Notes: generated by a model from the letters alone, not told the origin. A stretch of DNA of 64,000 nucleotides from Plantibacter sp. Leaf314 (GCF_001423185.1 NZ_LMOB01000001.1:248001-312000); one strand, 5' to 3'; positions 48,931-60,487 are shown, counted from the first letter of the stretch. Made by a program: numbers and translations.

Positions 48931-49320
48931 CTAGTCGTCGCTCTTCTGGGGCTTCGAGGAGTCCTCGACGCGCTGACCGTACTCGGCCTTGGTCTCGATG
49001 CCTGCGGCGTCGTCCGGGATCGACTCGACGACGGGAGCGTCCTCGACGGTCTCGGAGACGGCCGGGGGCACGACGGCACCGGCGTAGCGCGGGTCGATCG
49101 TGACGATGACCCCGGGAGCGATCTCGACGTCGGCCTTCCGGGCGTCGCGGTCCATGGAGATGAGCGTGCCGTACACGCCGAAGCCGGTGAGCACCTCTGC
49201 ACCCGGGAGGAGCTTCTGCTCCGTCTCCGCGGCCTGCTTCTTCCGCTTGTTGTTGCTCACCATCATGAACACGATCATGACGCCGGCGAGGCCGAACAGG
49301 ACGAGGGTCATTGCATCCAC
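48931..49320 (-). CDS. yajC: Preprotein translocase accessory subunit YajC
   Basis: Small SecDF-associated membrane protein. The 129 residues have one N-terminal helix (MTLVLFGLAGVMIVFMMVS), the basic NNKRKKQA, the YajC core LLPGAEVLTGFGVYGTLISMD and a long acidic tail. GTG 49320 has GGAAGG 8 bases upstream and is preferred; ATG 49311 is possible. The order yajC-secD-secF is standard. Confidence 0.94.
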   Translation of the reverse strand: MDAMTLVLFGLAGVMIVFMMVSNNKRKKQAAETEQKLLPGAEVLTGFGVYGTLISMDRDARKADVEIAPGVIVTIDPRYAGAVVPPAVSETVEDAPVVESIPDDAAGIETKAEYGQRVEDSSKPQKSDD

Positions 49321-49383
49321 GATGGGAACCTTCCAGAGGAGATTGAGGGCGGGAGACGTTGGGAACGCACCGCCAAAGGGAAA

Positions 49384-50415
49384 TTATAGGCCATCGAGGG
49401 TGGCGCCGGGCTGGGAAGGTGTTCTGCCAAAGTGGCGCCAGGCCGACGGCGTCGCCACACGGCCCCGCGGTGTCCGCGTGATGAGGCCGATCCGGACGAG
49501 GAACGGCTCCACGACGGACTCGATCGTCTCGGGTTCCTCACCCACGGAGACCGCCAGGGTGCTGAGGCCGACCGGGCCCCCGGCGAAACGATCCAACATG
49601 CCCTCCATCACCGAGCGGTCGAGACGGTCGAGGCCGAGGGCGTCGACGTCGTAGAGCTCGAGGGCTGCCCGGACCGTGTCGAGGTCGGCACGGCCGCCAT
49701 GCACGAGCGCGTAGTCGCGGACCCGACGCAACAGCCGGTTCGCTATCCGAGGGGTTCCCCGACACCGACCGGCGATCTCTTCGACCGCGCGGGCATCGAT
49801 GTCGAGACCGAGCATGTCCGCCGTCCGGTGGAGCACCTGCTGGAGTTCCGGCTCGTCGTAGAACTCGAGGTGCGCGGTGAACCCGAAGCGGTCACGCAGC
49901 GGGTTCGGCAGGAGTCCGGACCTCGTGGTGGCGCCGACGAGCGTGAACGGAGCGAGCTCCAGCGGGATGCTCGTCGCACCGGCACCCTTGCCGACCATGA
50001 TGTCGATGCGGAAGTCCTCCATCGCGAGGTAGAGCATCTCCTCCGCCGGCCGGGCCATGCGGTGGATCTCGTCGATGAACAGGACCTCGCCCGGCGTCAG
50101 GGAGGACAGGACGGCGGCAAGGTCTCCGGCGTGCTGGATCGCCGGGCCGCTCGTCAGTCGGAGCGGCTTGCCCGTCTCGTGCGCGACGATCATGGCGAGC
50201 GTCGTCTTGCCGAGACCGGGCGGACCCGCGAGGAGGATGTGGTCCGGCGTGCGGTTCTGCATCCCGGCGGCGGTGATGAGCAGCTGCAGTTGCCCGCGGG
50301 CCTTGGACTGCCCGACGAACTCGGAGAGCGATCGCGGACGCAGTGCGCCTTCGAACGCCAGTTCCGCGTCGGACTCGGATGCCGGGTTGGTGAGGTCTTC
50401 GGGGGTGTCCGTCAC
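49384..50415 (-). CDS. ruvB: Holliday junction branch migration helicase RuvB
   Basis: Hexameric AAA+ motor of the RuvABC resolvasome. The 343 residues contain [12 protein letters not shown], Walker [12 protein letters not shown], Walker [11 protein letters not shown], sensor 1 [10 protein letters not shown] and the arginine-finger/winged-helix part with [13 protein letters not shown] and RTPRGRVAT. Its ATG overlaps the ruvA stop by four bases. Confidence 0.98.
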   Translation of the reverse strand: MTDTPEDLTNPASESDAELAFEGALRPRSLSEFVGQSKARGQLQLLITAAGMQNRTPDHILLAGPPGLGKTTLAMIVAHETGKPLRLTSGPAIQHAGDLAAVLSSLTPGEVLFIDEIHRMARPAEEMLYLAMEDFRIDIMVGKGAGATSIPLELAPFTLVGATTRSGLLPNPLRDRFGFTAHLEFYDEPELQQVLHRTADMLGLDIDARAVEEIAGRCRGTPRIANRLLRRVRDYALVHGGRADLDTVRAALELYDVDALGLDRLDRSVMEGMLDRFAGGPVGLSTLAVSVGEEPETIESVVEPFLVRIGLITRTPRGRVATPSAWRHFGRTPSQPGATLDGL

Positions 50416-51038
50416 GAGGTGCGGCCTCCGGCATGCGCCGGACCGAGTCTCCCGAGGGCCAGACGGATGAGGGACGGGACCGCGGAGAGATCGGCGGCGC
50501 TCGCCTCGGCAGAGGCCTCGACGACCGCCTGGGTCGCGGTCTTCTCAGGCCACCCCAGGCCGATGAGGGCCGTCACGACCTGATCGGCGACCGCGGCGGC
50601 GTTGACCGTGGTGGCCGGAGCCTCCGGGGCCGTGCGGGTGACGCGCAGCTTGCCGGCGAGCGAGAGGGTGATGAGTTTGGCGGTCTTCGGGCCGATGCCG
50701 GAGACCTTCCGGAACGGCGCGTCGTCATCGGCGGCGATGGCGGTCGCGATCTGCTCCGGAGTGAGGGCCTCGAGCACACCGAGCGCCGACTTCGGGCCGA
50801 CGCCGGTGACGCTGACGAGGAGTTCGAAGACCGACAACTCCTCGGCGGACCGGAAGCCGAACAGGGACAGCGAGTCCTCGCGGACGATGAGGGTGGTGGA
50901 GAGCAGGGCCTCGGAGCCGACGCGCAACGACAGCGCGTGCGCCGGGGTCACCTGGACCGCGAAGCCGACCCCGCCGACCTCGACCACCACGAGGTTGCCG
51001 ACCGCGCTCAGAACGGTGCCACGGAGGGAGGAGATCAT
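50412..51038 (-). CDS. ruvA: Holliday junction branch migration protein RuvA
   Basis: Tetrameric junction-binding subunit. The 208 residues contain domain I ([25 protein letters not shown]), two helix-hairpin-helix motifs ([19 protein letters not shown] and [18 protein letters not shown]) and the RuvB-contacting domain III after a flexible linker ([19 protein letters not shown]). Coupled to ruvC and ruvB by four-base overlaps. Confidence 0.97.
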   Translation of the reverse strand: MISSLRGTVLSAVGNLVVVEVGGVGFAVQVTPAHALSLRVGSEALLSTTLIVREDSLSLFGFRSAEELSVFELLVSVTGVGPKSALGVLEALTPEQIATAIAADDDAPFRKVSGIGPKTAKLITLSLAGKLRVTRTAPEAPATTVNAAAVADQVVTALIGLGWPEKTATQAVVEASAEASAADLSAVPSLIRLALGRLGPAHAGGRTS

Positions 51039-51667
51039 GCTTCCAGCCTAGGGCTCTGGGCGGCGCGGGCTCGGACCGCCGCCTCGCGTGGACCCCCGCC
51101 CCGCTCCGCAGCAGCCCAGGCGAGCTGCGCCGGGGTGAGCGCGGCGCTCCCCCGCGGTGATGCACCGGCCGGCGTCGCGGCGGTCGATACGACCGGTCTC
51201 CAGGCGTGGCAGATGGCGAGTGCCAGGGCGTCGGCGGCGTCGGCCGGTTTGGGCAGCTCGTCGAGACCCAGGATCCGCGCGACCATCGTCTGCACCTGGA
51301 GTTTGTCGGCGCGTCCGTACCCGGTCACGGCGGCTTTGACCTCGCTCGGGGTGTGCAGTCCGACGGGAATCCCGTTCGCGGCCGCAGCGTGCAGCGCCAG
51401 GCCGCTCGCCTGGGCCGTGCCCATGACGGTCCGGACGTTGTGCTGCGCGAACACCCGTTCGACGGCCATGGCGGTCGGCGACGTGCGTTCGATCGCCTCG
51501 GCGATGCCCTGAGCGATCAGCAGCAGCCGTTGTTCGAGAGGCGCGTGCGCGTCGGTGCGGATGGCGCCGTACTCCACCATCGTGGCCTTCCGTCCCGGCA
51601 TGACGTCCACGACGCCCACCCCGCATCGGGTCAGGCCGGGATCGATGCCGAGGACACGCAGAGTCAT
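51035..51667 (-). CDS. ruvC: Crossover junction endodeoxyribonuclease RuvC
   Basis: Resolves Holliday junctions. The 210 residues have the catalytic aspartate in [11 protein letters not shown], the glutamate in [27 protein letters not shown] and the final acidic cluster [13 protein letters not shown]. The C-terminal 35 residues form an Ala/Arg-rich tail. It is the first gene of ruvC-ruvA-ruvB and lies 94 bases after yebC. Confidence 0.97.
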   Translation of the reverse strand: MTLRVLGIDPGLTRCGVGVVDVMPGRKATMVEYGAIRTDAHAPLEQRLLLIAQGIAEAIERTSPTAMAVERVFAQHNVRTVMGTAQASGLALHAAAANGIPVGLHTPSEVKAAVTGYGRADKLQVQTMVARILGLDELPKPADAADALALAICHAWRPVVSTAATPAGASPRGSAALTPAQLAWAAAERGGGPREAAVRARAAQSPRLEA

Positions 51668-51761
51668 GCTCCGACCCTAAGCGAGCCTCGGGCGGGTATC
51701 GGCTCCTCGAGACGGAGTGTCGTACATCCGTTCGAACGCGGGCGCCCGGCCGGGACAGGTG

Positions 51762-52523
51762 CTACTCGTCGTCGGACTCCAACTCGGCCTGCACCTCGGG
51801 GGTCAGGTCGAAGTTGCTGTAGATGTTCTGGACGTCGTCGTTGTCCTCGAGCGCATCGATCAGCTTGAAGACCTTCCGGGCGGTGTCGGCGTCGATCTCG
51901 ACCTTGAGGCTCGGGACGAAGGCGACATCGGCCGAGTCGTAGTCGATGCCCGCCTCCTGCAACGCCGTGCGGGTCGCGACCATGTCGCTCGGCTCGGTGA
52001 CGACCTCGAAGGTCTCGGCCTCGGCGTTGACCTCCTCGGCACCGGCGTCGAGCACCGCGGCGAGGACGTCGTCCTCGGTGGTGCCCTCGGCCTGGACGAC
52101 GATGAGTCCCTTGCGCTGGAAGTTGTAGGCGACGGAGCCCGGGTCGGCCATGGTGCCGCCGTTGCGGGACATCAGTGTCCGGACGTCGGCTGCGGCTCGG
52201 TTCTTGTTGTCGGTGAGGCACTCGACGAGGAGGGCGACGCCGTTCGGACCGTACCCCTCGTACATGATCGTGGTGTAATCGATGACCTCGCCGGTGAGGC
52301 CGGCGCCACGCTTGACGGCGCGGTCGATGTTGTCGTTCGGGACCGAGGTCTTCTTCGCCTTCTGGATGGCGTCCTGCAGCGTCGGGTTGCCCGCGAGGTC
52401 TGCACCGCCCATCTTGGCGGCGACCTCGATGTTCTTGATGAGCTTGGCGAAGGACTTCGCGCGACGGCCGTCGATGACCGCCTTCTTGTGCTTGGTCGTG
52501 GCCCACTTGGAGTGTCCGGACAT
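51762..52523 (-). CDS. yebC: YebC/TACO1 family protein
   Basis: Conserved protein of the YebC/PmpR family, members of which act as transcription regulators or, by recent work, in translation of difficult motifs. The 253 residues begin [27 protein letters not shown] and contain [25 protein letters not shown] 52523 has GGGAG upstream; the open frame further upstream is leader. A candidate -10 TAGACT lies at 52556-52561. Confidence 0.95.
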   Translation of the reverse strand: MSGHSKWATTKHKKAVIDGRRAKSFAKLIKNIEVAAKMGGADLAGNPTLQDAIQKAKKTSVPNDNIDRAVKRGAGLTGEVIDYTTIMYEGYGPNGVALLVECLTDNKNRAAADVRTLMSRNGGTMADPGSVAYNFQRKGLIVVQAEGTTEDDVLAAVLDAGAEEVNAEAETFEVVTEPSDMVATRTALQEAGIDYDSADVAFVPSLKVEIDADTARKVFKLIDALEDNDDVQNIYSNFDLTPEVQAELESDDE

Positions 52524-52555
52524 GTGCTCCCTAACTGCGTGAAAAGAACCTGACC

Positions 52556-52561
52556 AGTCTA
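52556..52561 (-). promoter_or_regulatory. yebC: Candidate -10 box for yebC
   Basis: Minus-strand TAGACT, 33 bases upstream of the yebC ATG; it would give a leader of about 26 bases carrying the GGGAG ribosome binding site. The -35 region is weak. Confidence 0.35.
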
Positions 52562-52620
52562 GGCCAGCGGCCCGGAACTCGCGATCACGGTGCGCGTCGC
52601 GGCGGTGCCGCACCCGAGCC

Positions 52621-53217
52621 TCAAACGGCCGAACGGACCGTGTCGAGGAAGTAGGCGTGGAAGCGGGTGTCCCCGGTCACCTCCGGGTGGAAGGAGGTGC
52701 CGAGCAGTCGCCCCTGCTGGACGGCGACCATCCGGCCGTCCGGTAACGAGGCGAGTGGCGTCACGCCGGGACCCGCCTCCTCCACGACCGGCGCGCGGAT
52801 GAAGACCGCGTGCACCGGGGGTTCGCCGAGGACCGGGATGCGCAGCTCCGTCTCGAAGGAGTCGAGCTGCGAGCCGAAGGCGTTGCGGCGGACGGACACG
52901 TCGAGTCCGCCGAGACCGTGCTGCCCGGCGATGCCGTCGAGGATGCGATCCGCCAGCAGGATCAGGCCGGCGCAGGTGCCGTACACCGGCAGTCCCTCGG
53001 CGATCGCCTGGCGCAACGGGTCGACGAGGTCGAAGGCACGCGCGAGCTTCTCCATGACGCTCGATTCGCCACCGGGGAGGACGAGTCCGTCGACATCCGA
53101 GAGCTCGGACGGACGCCTGACCAGCCTGACGTCCGCTCCGAGGTGTTCGAGCACCGCCGCGTGCTCGCGGAAGTCCCCTTGGAGCGCGAGGACGCCCACC
53201 CGTGGTCGCGTCGTCAT
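52621..53217 (-). CDS. pdxT: Pyridoxal 5'-phosphate synthase glutaminase subunit
   Basis: Releases ammonia from glutamine and channels it to PdxS. The 198 residues have [22 protein letters not shown], the nucleophile Cys in [13 protein letters not shown] and the His-Glu dyad in [10 protein letters not shown]. It follows pdxS by 42 bases. Confidence 0.97.
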   Translation of the reverse strand: MTTRPRVGVLALQGDFREHAAVLEHLGADVRLVRRPSELSDVDGLVLPGGESSVMEKLARAFDLVDPLRQAIAEGLPVYGTCAGLILLADRILDGIAGQHGLGGLDVSVRRNAFGSQLDSFETELRIPVLGEPPVHAVFIRAPVVEEAGPGVTPLASLPDGRMVAVQQGRLLGTSFHPEVTGDTRFHAYFLDTVRSAV

Positions 53218-53259
53218 CGCTCGACCTGGGGCGTGGCGTCGCGCAGCGCCGGGAGGCCG

Positions 53260-54165
<906 letters not shown>

Positions 54166-54171
54166 GGTGGT

Positions 54172-54225
54172 GAGCGTAGCCCCGAGTGGCCTGGCGATGC
54201 TCCGTCCAACGGCCGGAAATTGGAC
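54172..54225 (-). promoter_or_regulatory. pdxS: pdxS promoter region with inverted repeat
   Basis: Minus-strand TACGCT at 54172-54177 ends 6 bases before the pdxS ATG. Further upstream, GTCCAA (54204-54209) and TTGGAC (54220-54225) form a perfect 6-bp inverted repeat with a 10-base spacer, located at about -39 to -60. The position fits an activator site such as for a MocR/PdxR-type regulator, but no such gene is in the window and the motif is not a known PdxR site. Confidence 0.4.
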
Positions 54226-54258
54226 TTGGGCGTCTCGACCCGGATCGGCCCCGGCGGA

Positions 54259-54815
54259 TCAGTCGGAGGTCGGCCAGGCCTCCGCGATGGATCGGCGCAC
54301 GTCGCCGAGGAGCTGCGGGAGCGCCTTGGTCTGGGCGATGATCGGGAAGAAGTTCGCGTCCGTCGCCCAGCGCGGGACGATGTGCTGGTGGAGGTGGGCG
54401 GCGATCCCGGCGCCGGCGACCGCACCCTGGTTCATGCCCAGGTTGAAGCCGTCGTTGTTCGACACCGATCGGAGGACCCGCATCGCCGTCTGCGTCAGAC
54501 TGCCGATCTCGGCGACCTCGGCAGGCGTCGCGTCGTCGTACATCGCGACGTGGCGGTACGGGCAGACGAGCAGGTGCCCGGAGTTGTACGGGAACAGGTT
54601 GAGGAGCACGAAGGCGTGTTCTCCGCGGTGCACGATGAGCGCGGACTCGTCGTCGAGGGTCGGTGCGATGCAGAACGGGCAGCCGTCGTCGGACGGTTGA
54701 CCCTGCTTGATATACACCATCCGGTGGGGCGTCCACAGACGCTGGAACGCGTCCGGGACGCCCACCAGGTGGGAGGTGTCGATCGACTCGAACGACTCCG
54801 GATCCGTGCCCGAGG

Positions 54816-54819
<4 letters not shown>
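54259..54819 (-). CDS. HIT family protein (Ap4A phosphorylase-like)
   Basis: Histidine-triad nucleotide hydrolase or phosphorylase. The 186 residues contain the zinc-like CPFC, the substrate region [18 protein letters not shown] and the catalytic triad [10 protein letters not shown]. The long N-terminus (about 45 residues before CPFC) and location next to thrS match the actinobacterial Ap4A phosphorylase group. ATG 54819 overlaps the thrS stop by four bases, coupling it to a source of Ap4A. Confidence 0.92.
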
Positions 54820-56783
<1,964 letters not shown>

Positions 56784-56822
56784 GGATGATCTCTCTTTCT
56801 CAGGTGAAACCTTGGCCGTGCA

Positions 56823-56828
56823 AGCCTA
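56823..56828 (-). promoter_or_regulatory. thrS: Candidate -10 box for thrS
   Basis: Minus-strand TAGGCT, 40 bases upstream of the GTG start; the -35 region is weak. It implies a short leader with no room for a T-box. Confidence 0.35.
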
Positions 56829-56883
56829 TCGTCGTCCGCGACGACGGGACGCTGCGGCCATGGTTCACGCTCGGCCGCATCGC

Positions 56884-56889
56884 TAGAGT
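56884..56889 (+). promoter_or_regulatory. Candidate -10 box for the YhhN gene
   Basis: TAGAGT, with TGGTTC 17 bases upstream as a poor -35. It would start transcription near 56896, which argues against translation from GTG 56888 and favours ATG 56921. Confidence 0.4.
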
Positions 56890-56920
56890 GAAGGCCTACG
56901 ACGTGACGGGGGTGGCGCTG

Positions 56921-57604
56921 ATGACGGCTGGGCACAGGACCGGGGCCGCTACCGCGCTCTTCGCCGCGCTCCCCGCGGTCGCACTCGTGCACATCGTCGC
57001 CCTCGCCGCCGGCCAGGAGTGGCTGTCGCTCCTCACCAAACCGTTCATCATGCTCGTCCTCGCATTGGCGCTCGTCTGGTCGATCCGACGACTGACGGCC
57101 GCTGCGGTCACCGCGCTCGTCGCGATCCTCTGCAGCTGGGCGGGCGACATCGCGCTCATGGTTCCGGGGCAACTCGCGTTCGGTGTGGGGATCCTGTTCT
57201 TCATGCTCGCGCAGGCCGGCTACGTCGTCCTCTTCGTGCGGCATCTGCGGACCAGGAAGCGTCCGCCCGCCTGGGCGCTCGTGTACCTGGTGTGGCTCGT
57301 CGCCGGCATCGCACTGCTCAGCCAGCAGGACATGGGGGCGCTGTATCCGGCGGTCGTCCTCTACGCCGTCGTGATCGGGGCCATGGCGGCGGCGTCGACG
57401 ATGACGACGCCGACGATCGCCGTCGGCGGTGCGCTGTTCCTGGTCTCCGACTCGCTGATCGGGCTCGACCGCTTCGTCCCCGCCGTGACGGTCTGGGCGG
57501 CGGACGAGATCATCATGGCCACCTACGCTGCGGGCCAGGGCCTCATCGTGTGGGGTGTCGCGGAGATCCTGCGCCGCCGCGAACGGTCGGTCGTCTCCGT
57601 CTGA
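56921..57604 (+). CDS. YhhN family (lysoplasmalogenase-like) membrane protein
   Basis: A 227-residue integral membrane protein with about eight hydrophobic helices; family members include alkenyl ether lysophospholipid hydrolases (TMEM86-like). Family-like features are CSWAGDIALM, FMLAQAGYVVLF and the C-terminal GGALFLVSDSLIG and WAADEIIMATYAAGQGLIV. ATG 56921 has GGGGGTGG upstream; in-frame GTG codons at 56888, 56903 and 56912 are alternatives. Whether the substrate is a lysoplasmalogen is unknown. Confidence 0.86.
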   Translation: MTAGHRTGAATALFAALPAVALVHIVALAAGQEWLSLLTKPFIMLVLALALVWSIRRLTAAAVTALVAILCSWAGDIALMVPGQLAFGVGILFFMLAQAGYVVLFVRHLRTRKRPPAWALVYLVWLVAGIALLSQQDMGALYPAVVLYAVVIGAMAAASTMTTPTIAVGGALFLVSDSLIGLDRFVPAVTVWAADEIIMATYAAGQGLIVWGVAEILRRRERSVVSV

Positions 57605-57638
57605 GCGGACACCCGACCCGTGCGTCGGGGGTTCAACG

Positions 57639-57673
57639 ACGAAGGGCCCGAGCTGATAGCTCGGGCCCTTCGT
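57639..57673. terminator. Perfect 16-bp bidirectional terminator
   Basis: ACGAAGGGCCCGAGCT pairs fully with 57658-57673 around a GAT loop. It lies 34 bases after the YhhN stop (plus) and 8 bases after the 3' end of tRNA-Val (minus), so it can end both convergent transcripts. Confidence 0.8.
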
Positions 57674-57680
57674 GTTCCTG

Positions 57681-57752
57681 TGGGCGATACTGGGATCGAA
57701 CCAGTGACCTCTTCCGTGTCAGGGAAGCGCGCTACCGCTGCGCCAATCGCCC
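57681..57752 (-). tRNA. tRNA-Val(GAC), copy 1
   Basis: The cloverleaf folds fully: acceptor GGGCGAT/ATCGCCC, anticodon stem CTTCC/GGAAG with loop CTGACAC (anticodon GAC), and T-arm with TTCGATC. 72 bases; CCA is not encoded. Identical to the copy at 58198. Confidence 0.96.
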
Positions 57753-57772
57753 AGGTGAGTGGTGTTGTACCG

Positions 57773-57843
57773 AGGTGGCGACGGGATTCGAACCCGTGTG
57801 GACGGCTTTGCAGGCCGCTGCCTAGCCTCTCGGCCACGCCACC
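57773..57843 (-). tRNA. tRNA-Cys(GCA), copy 1
   Basis: Acceptor GGTGGCG/CGCCACC, anticodon loop CTGCAAA (anticodon GCA), T-loop TTCGAAT, discriminator U as expected for cysteine. 71 bases; identical to the copy at 58330. Confidence 0.96.
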
Positions 57844-57899
57844 ACGTGTGACTGAACACACTGTCGAGCGGGACGTTCACACGATCCTGCTGACACTCG

Positions 57900-57971
57900 A
57901 GCGGATGACGAGATTCGAACTCGCGACCCTCACCTTGGCAAGGTGATGCGCTACCACTGCGCCACATCCGC
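57900..57971 (-). tRNA. tRNA-Gly(GCC), copy 1
   Basis: Acceptor GCGGATG/CATCCGC, anticodon stem TCACC/GGTGA with loop TTGCCAA (anticodon GCC), T-loop TTCGAAT, discriminator U as usual for glycine. First of the copy-1 trio in transcription order. A candidate TAGAGT -10 box lies at 58000-58005. Confidence 0.96.
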
Positions 57972-57999
57972 ATTCACACCCGTTTCCGGGTGCTTGGAA

Positions 58000-58005
58000 A
58001 CTCTA
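58000..58005 (-). promoter_or_regulatory. Candidate -10 box for tRNA trio copy 1
   Basis: Minus-strand TAGAGT, 28 bases upstream of tRNA-Gly copy 1. The -35 region (around 58023-58029) is weak. The rest of the spacer 57972-58153 shows no gene. Confidence 0.45.
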
Positions 58006-58153
58006 GCCGATCTTCGAGCCCCCTGGTGACACGTCTGCCTCGGCGAGTCACCAGGATCCTTGATGTTCCGGGGAAAAACGCGGGTGAAAATCGATGTTTC
58101 CGGGCGCGTCGCGGTGGGGTGCGGGTCTCCGCCGTCGGGCGTGGTGGGAAACG

Positions 58154-58189
58154 ACGACGGCCCCGGACGTGTTCGTCCGGGGCCGTCGT
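58154..58189 (-). terminator. Terminator of tRNA trio copy 2
   Basis: Perfect 15-bp repeat (ACGACGGCCCCGGAC and its complement 58175-58189) with a 6-base loop, 9 bases after the 3' end of tRNA-Val copy 2. It separates the two tRNA trios. Confidence 0.8.
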
Positions 58190-58197
58190 GATACTGG

Positions 58198-58269
58198 TGG
58201 GCGATACTGGGATCGAACCAGTGACCTCTTCCGTGTCAGGGAAGCGCGCTACCGCTGCGCCAATCGCCC
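58198..58269 (-). tRNA. tRNA-Val(GAC), copy 2
   Basis: Identical over all 72 bases to copy 1 at 57681; anticodon GAC. Confidence 0.96.
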
Positions 58270-58329
58270 GGGTGGCGTGTGTGGACACGACGCCGGGATG
58301 TTGCTGATGGAACCGATGCTACCGAGTGG

Positions 58330-58400
58330 AGGTGGCGACGGGATTCGAACCCGTGTGGACGGCTTTGCAGGCCGCTGCCTAGCCTCTCGGCCACGCCACC
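58330..58400 (-). tRNA. tRNA-Cys(GCA), copy 2
   Basis: Identical over all 71 bases to copy 1 at 57773; anticodon GCA. The spacer to tRNA-Gly keeps recognisable similarity to that of copy 1 (for example GAACACACTG). Confidence 0.96.
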
Positions 58401-58460
58401 ATGTGTGACCGAACACACTGCCGAATGGGGTTCCTCACGGAACGACACCACTGACACTCG

Positions 58461-58532
58461 AGCGGATGACGAGATTCGAACTCGCGACCCTCACCTTGGC
58501 AAGGTGATGCGCTACCACTGCGCCACATCCGC
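58461..58532 (-). tRNA. tRNA-Gly(GCC), copy 2
   Basis: Identical over all 72 bases to copy 1 at 57900; anticodon GCC. First gene of the copy-2 transcript, with a good promoter 28 bases upstream. Confidence 0.96.
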
Positions 58533-58560
58533 ATTGCTCGCATCACTGCGTGCTCGAACG

Positions 58561-58590
58561 ACTCTAGCCGAAACCGGGACCGATGTTCAA
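58561..58590 (-). promoter_or_regulatory. Promoter of tRNA trio copy 2
   Basis: Minus-strand TTGAAC (58585-58590), 18-base spacer, TAGAGT (58561-58566). Predicted start of transcription is about 20 bases before tRNA-Gly copy 2. Confidence 0.65.
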
Positions 58591-58649
58591 ACCGGCGCGC
58601 ACGCCGCGCTGTGCGCGTGGCCGATGTGCGTTCGACACTCGGCATCGGC

Positions 58650-58655
58650 TAGTAT
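58650..58655 (+). promoter_or_regulatory. Candidate -10 box for tRNA-Val(CAC)
   Basis: TAGTAT, 42 bases upstream of the tRNA; the -35 region is poor (TTCGAC is too close, with 13 bases between). Divergent from the copy-2 trio promoter. Confidence 0.45.
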
Positions 58656-58697
58656 CGTGACTCGCGGCTGTTCGGCACCCCGGTGCGAACGACCTGC

Positions 58698-58770
58698 GGG
58701 CGATTGGCGCAGTTGGTAGCGCGCTTCCTTCACACGGAAGAGGTCATCGGTTCGAGTCCGGTATCGCCCA
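58698..58770 (+). tRNA. tRNA-Val(CAC)
   Basis: Acceptor GGGCGAT/ATCGCCC, anticodon stem CTTCC/GGAAG with loop TTCACAC (anticodon CAC), T-loop TTCGAGT; 73 bases with no encoded CCA. It is similar to the Val(GAC) genes, from which it differs mainly in the D-loop, anticodon and T-arm. Confidence 0.96.
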
Positions 58771-58776
58771 CAGCAC

Positions 58777-58804
58777 ACTCCTGGTCCGCCAGGAGTCTTT
58801 TTGT
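58777..58804 (+). terminator. Rho-independent terminator of tRNA-Val(CAC)
   Basis: ACTCCTGG/CCAGGAGT with a 4-base loop followed by CTTTTTGTT, one of the few terminators in this window with a real U-tract; it starts 7 bases after the tRNA. Confidence 0.9.
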
Positions 58805-58829
58805 TCCCTCCGCACCCATCGCTGCGAAT

Positions 58830-58848
58830 CCGGGCCGTCTCGGCCCGG
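58830..58848 (-). terminator. Hairpin after the MFS gene
   Basis: Perfect 8-bp repeat CCGGGCCG/CGGCCCGG with a 3-base loop, 13 bases after the MFS stop on the minus strand. Confidence 0.5.
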
Positions 58849-58861
58849 CCTCCGCCTCGGG

Positions 58862-60487
58862 TCACGCGCGGGTCCGGCTCGGGAGGAAGTGCCGCTCGAC
58901 GGGCTCGCCCTCGGTGTGCTCCAAGGCTGCCGCACGGATGTCGCGGTCGCGGCCGGTGAGACGCTGCGTCTCCTGCCGCCGGAACTCCCCCCACGACGGC
59001 ACCATGAAGGTCTCCAGCTGCACGTCGGCCACCTCGCCGCTCCGGTACAGGGCCCATCTCGATGCGCCGGTTCGGCGACGGGAGCTCTCGACGCGACCCA
59101 TCGCGGTCTGGAACGCGGCGAGCGAGTCGGGGTGGACCGTGTAGGAGATCTGCACGAGCACCGGCCCGTCGGTCGGCTGCGGCTCGAACACCAGCGTGGG
59201 CGTGGGCCACGACATCGTGATGCTGCGGTCGACGGTGCCCGTTCCCGGCAGCAGGGGCAGCACCCGCACACTGACCGCCACGAGGAGCAGCAGGACGGCC
59301 GAAGCGGCATAGGCGACCGACGTCCCGAGTGCCTGCGCGGCGAGTCCCCAACCGATCGAGCCGACGGCCATCGCTCCCATGAAGACGAGGATGTAGATCG
59401 AGGCTCCGCGGGACCGCACCCACTGCGGCAGGGTGAGCTGCAGGGCGGCGTTCAGCACGGTGAGGGTGCCGATCCAGGCCAGCCCCGCGAGCACGAGCAG
59501 GACGAGGGTCGGTACGAATGGCAGGAACGCCGCCGCGAGCGACCCCGCGGCGAAGAGCAGCGCACTCGCCGCGATGACGAGGTTGTCGGAGAACCGGCGT
59601 CGAGCGAGCGGCAGAGCGAAGATGCCCAGGACGGCACCGAGGCCGAGCGCGCCGAGCAGGAAGCCGTACCCGCTCGAATCGAGATGGAGTCGCTTCGCGG
59701 TGAGGGGCAGCAGTGCCCAGAGTGCGCTGGCCGGGAGGGCGAAGAGCGCCGACCGCAGCAGGATCCGGCGGACGAGATGCGCGGAAGCGACGTAGCGGAC
59801 GCCCGCCTGCAGCGCGGCGCCGAACCGTTCGCGGTCGTCGAGACCGGTCTGCACCGGCCGCTTCCACCATACGAGGGCGATCACGGCCCCGACGAAGCTC
59901 AGCGCGTTGATCCCGAACACGACGGGCGCGCCGAAGGCCGACAGGACGACGCCGGCAAGGGCGGGACCGACCGCGCGGGCACCGTTCACCGTCACCCCGC
60001 CGAGCGCGGACGACGCCGCGATGAGGTTGCGGGGCACGAGCTCCGGCTGGATCGCCTGCCAAGCGGGCGACGTCAGGGTGGAGGTGATGCCGAGCAGGAA
60101 GGTGAAGCCGAGGATCGTCCAGGGGGTCAGCGCGCCGATCGCCGCCACCACCGTGAGGGTGGCGGCGAGGACGGCGCTCGCCGACGATCCCCAGATCAGC
60201 AGTCGTCGTCGGTCGAGCGAGTCCGCGAGAACCCCGGCCGGGAGCGCCACCAGGATGGCCGGTGCGAGGCTCGCGGTCTGCACGAGGGCGATCACCGCCG
60301 CCCCCGCAGCGGCTTCGACCAGGTACCACTGGGCTCCCACGGTCTGCATCCAGGTCCCGATGTTGCTCCCCAACTGGGCGAACCACAGCACCCTGAAGGC
60401 GGTGATCGCCATGGGTGCCCATGCTGACGGTTGCGCCGGTGGCGTTGCGGAAGGTGCAGGCATGGTCGAACGATATGACGCGCTCAT
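58862..60487 (-). CDS. MFS transporter (EntS/MFS_3-like) with C-terminal extension
   Basis: Probable proton-driven exporter. The 541-residue protein has 12 predicted membrane helices over about the first 420 residues, with MFS_3-type motifs (FRVLWFAQLGSNIGTWMQTVGAQWYLV, the loop-2 motif GVLADSLDRRRLL, SPAWQAIQPELVPRN). The last 110 residues form a soluble domain (GPVLVQISYTVHPDSLAAFQTAM, RTGASRWALYRS) like the monooxygenase-like tail seen in many such proteins. The substrate is unknown. The start is ATG 60487 or ATG 60463. Confidence 0.88.
   Translation of the reverse strand: MSASYRSTMPAPSATPPAQPSAWAPMAITAFRVLWFAQLGSNIGTWMQTVGAQWYLVEAAAGAAVIALVQTASLAPAILVALPAGVLADSLDRRRLLIWGSSASAVLAATLTVVAAIGALTPWTILGFTFLLGITSTLTSPAWQAIQPELVPRNLIAASSALGGVTVNGARAVGPALAGVVLSAFGAPVVFGINALSFVGAVIALVWWKRPVQTGLDDRERFGAALQAGVRYVASAHLVRRILLRSALFALPASALWALLPLTAKRLHLDSSGYGFLLGALGLGAVLGIFALPLARRRFSDNLVIAASALLFAAGSLAAAFLPFVPTLVLLVLAGLAWIGTLTVLNAALQLTLPQWVRSRGASIYILVFMGAMAVGSIGWGLAAQALGTSVAYAASAVLLLLVAVSVRVLPLLPGTGTVDRSITMSWPTPTLVFEPQPTDGPVLVQISYTVHPDSLAAFQTAMGRVESSRRRTGASRWALYRSGEVADVQLETFMVPSWGEFRRQETQRLTGRDRDIRAAALEHTEGEPVERHFLPSRTRA

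Noticed and set aside
56784..56890. T-box leader for thrS
   Set aside because: The space to the divergent gene is too short and no T-box sequence or specifier stem is seen.
57681..58532. Repeats as a CRISPR array
   Set aside because: The repeated units are folded tRNA genes, not short identical repeats with uniform spacers.
58279..58719. Small open frames within the tRNA region
   Set aside because: They run across tRNA genes and have no coding features.
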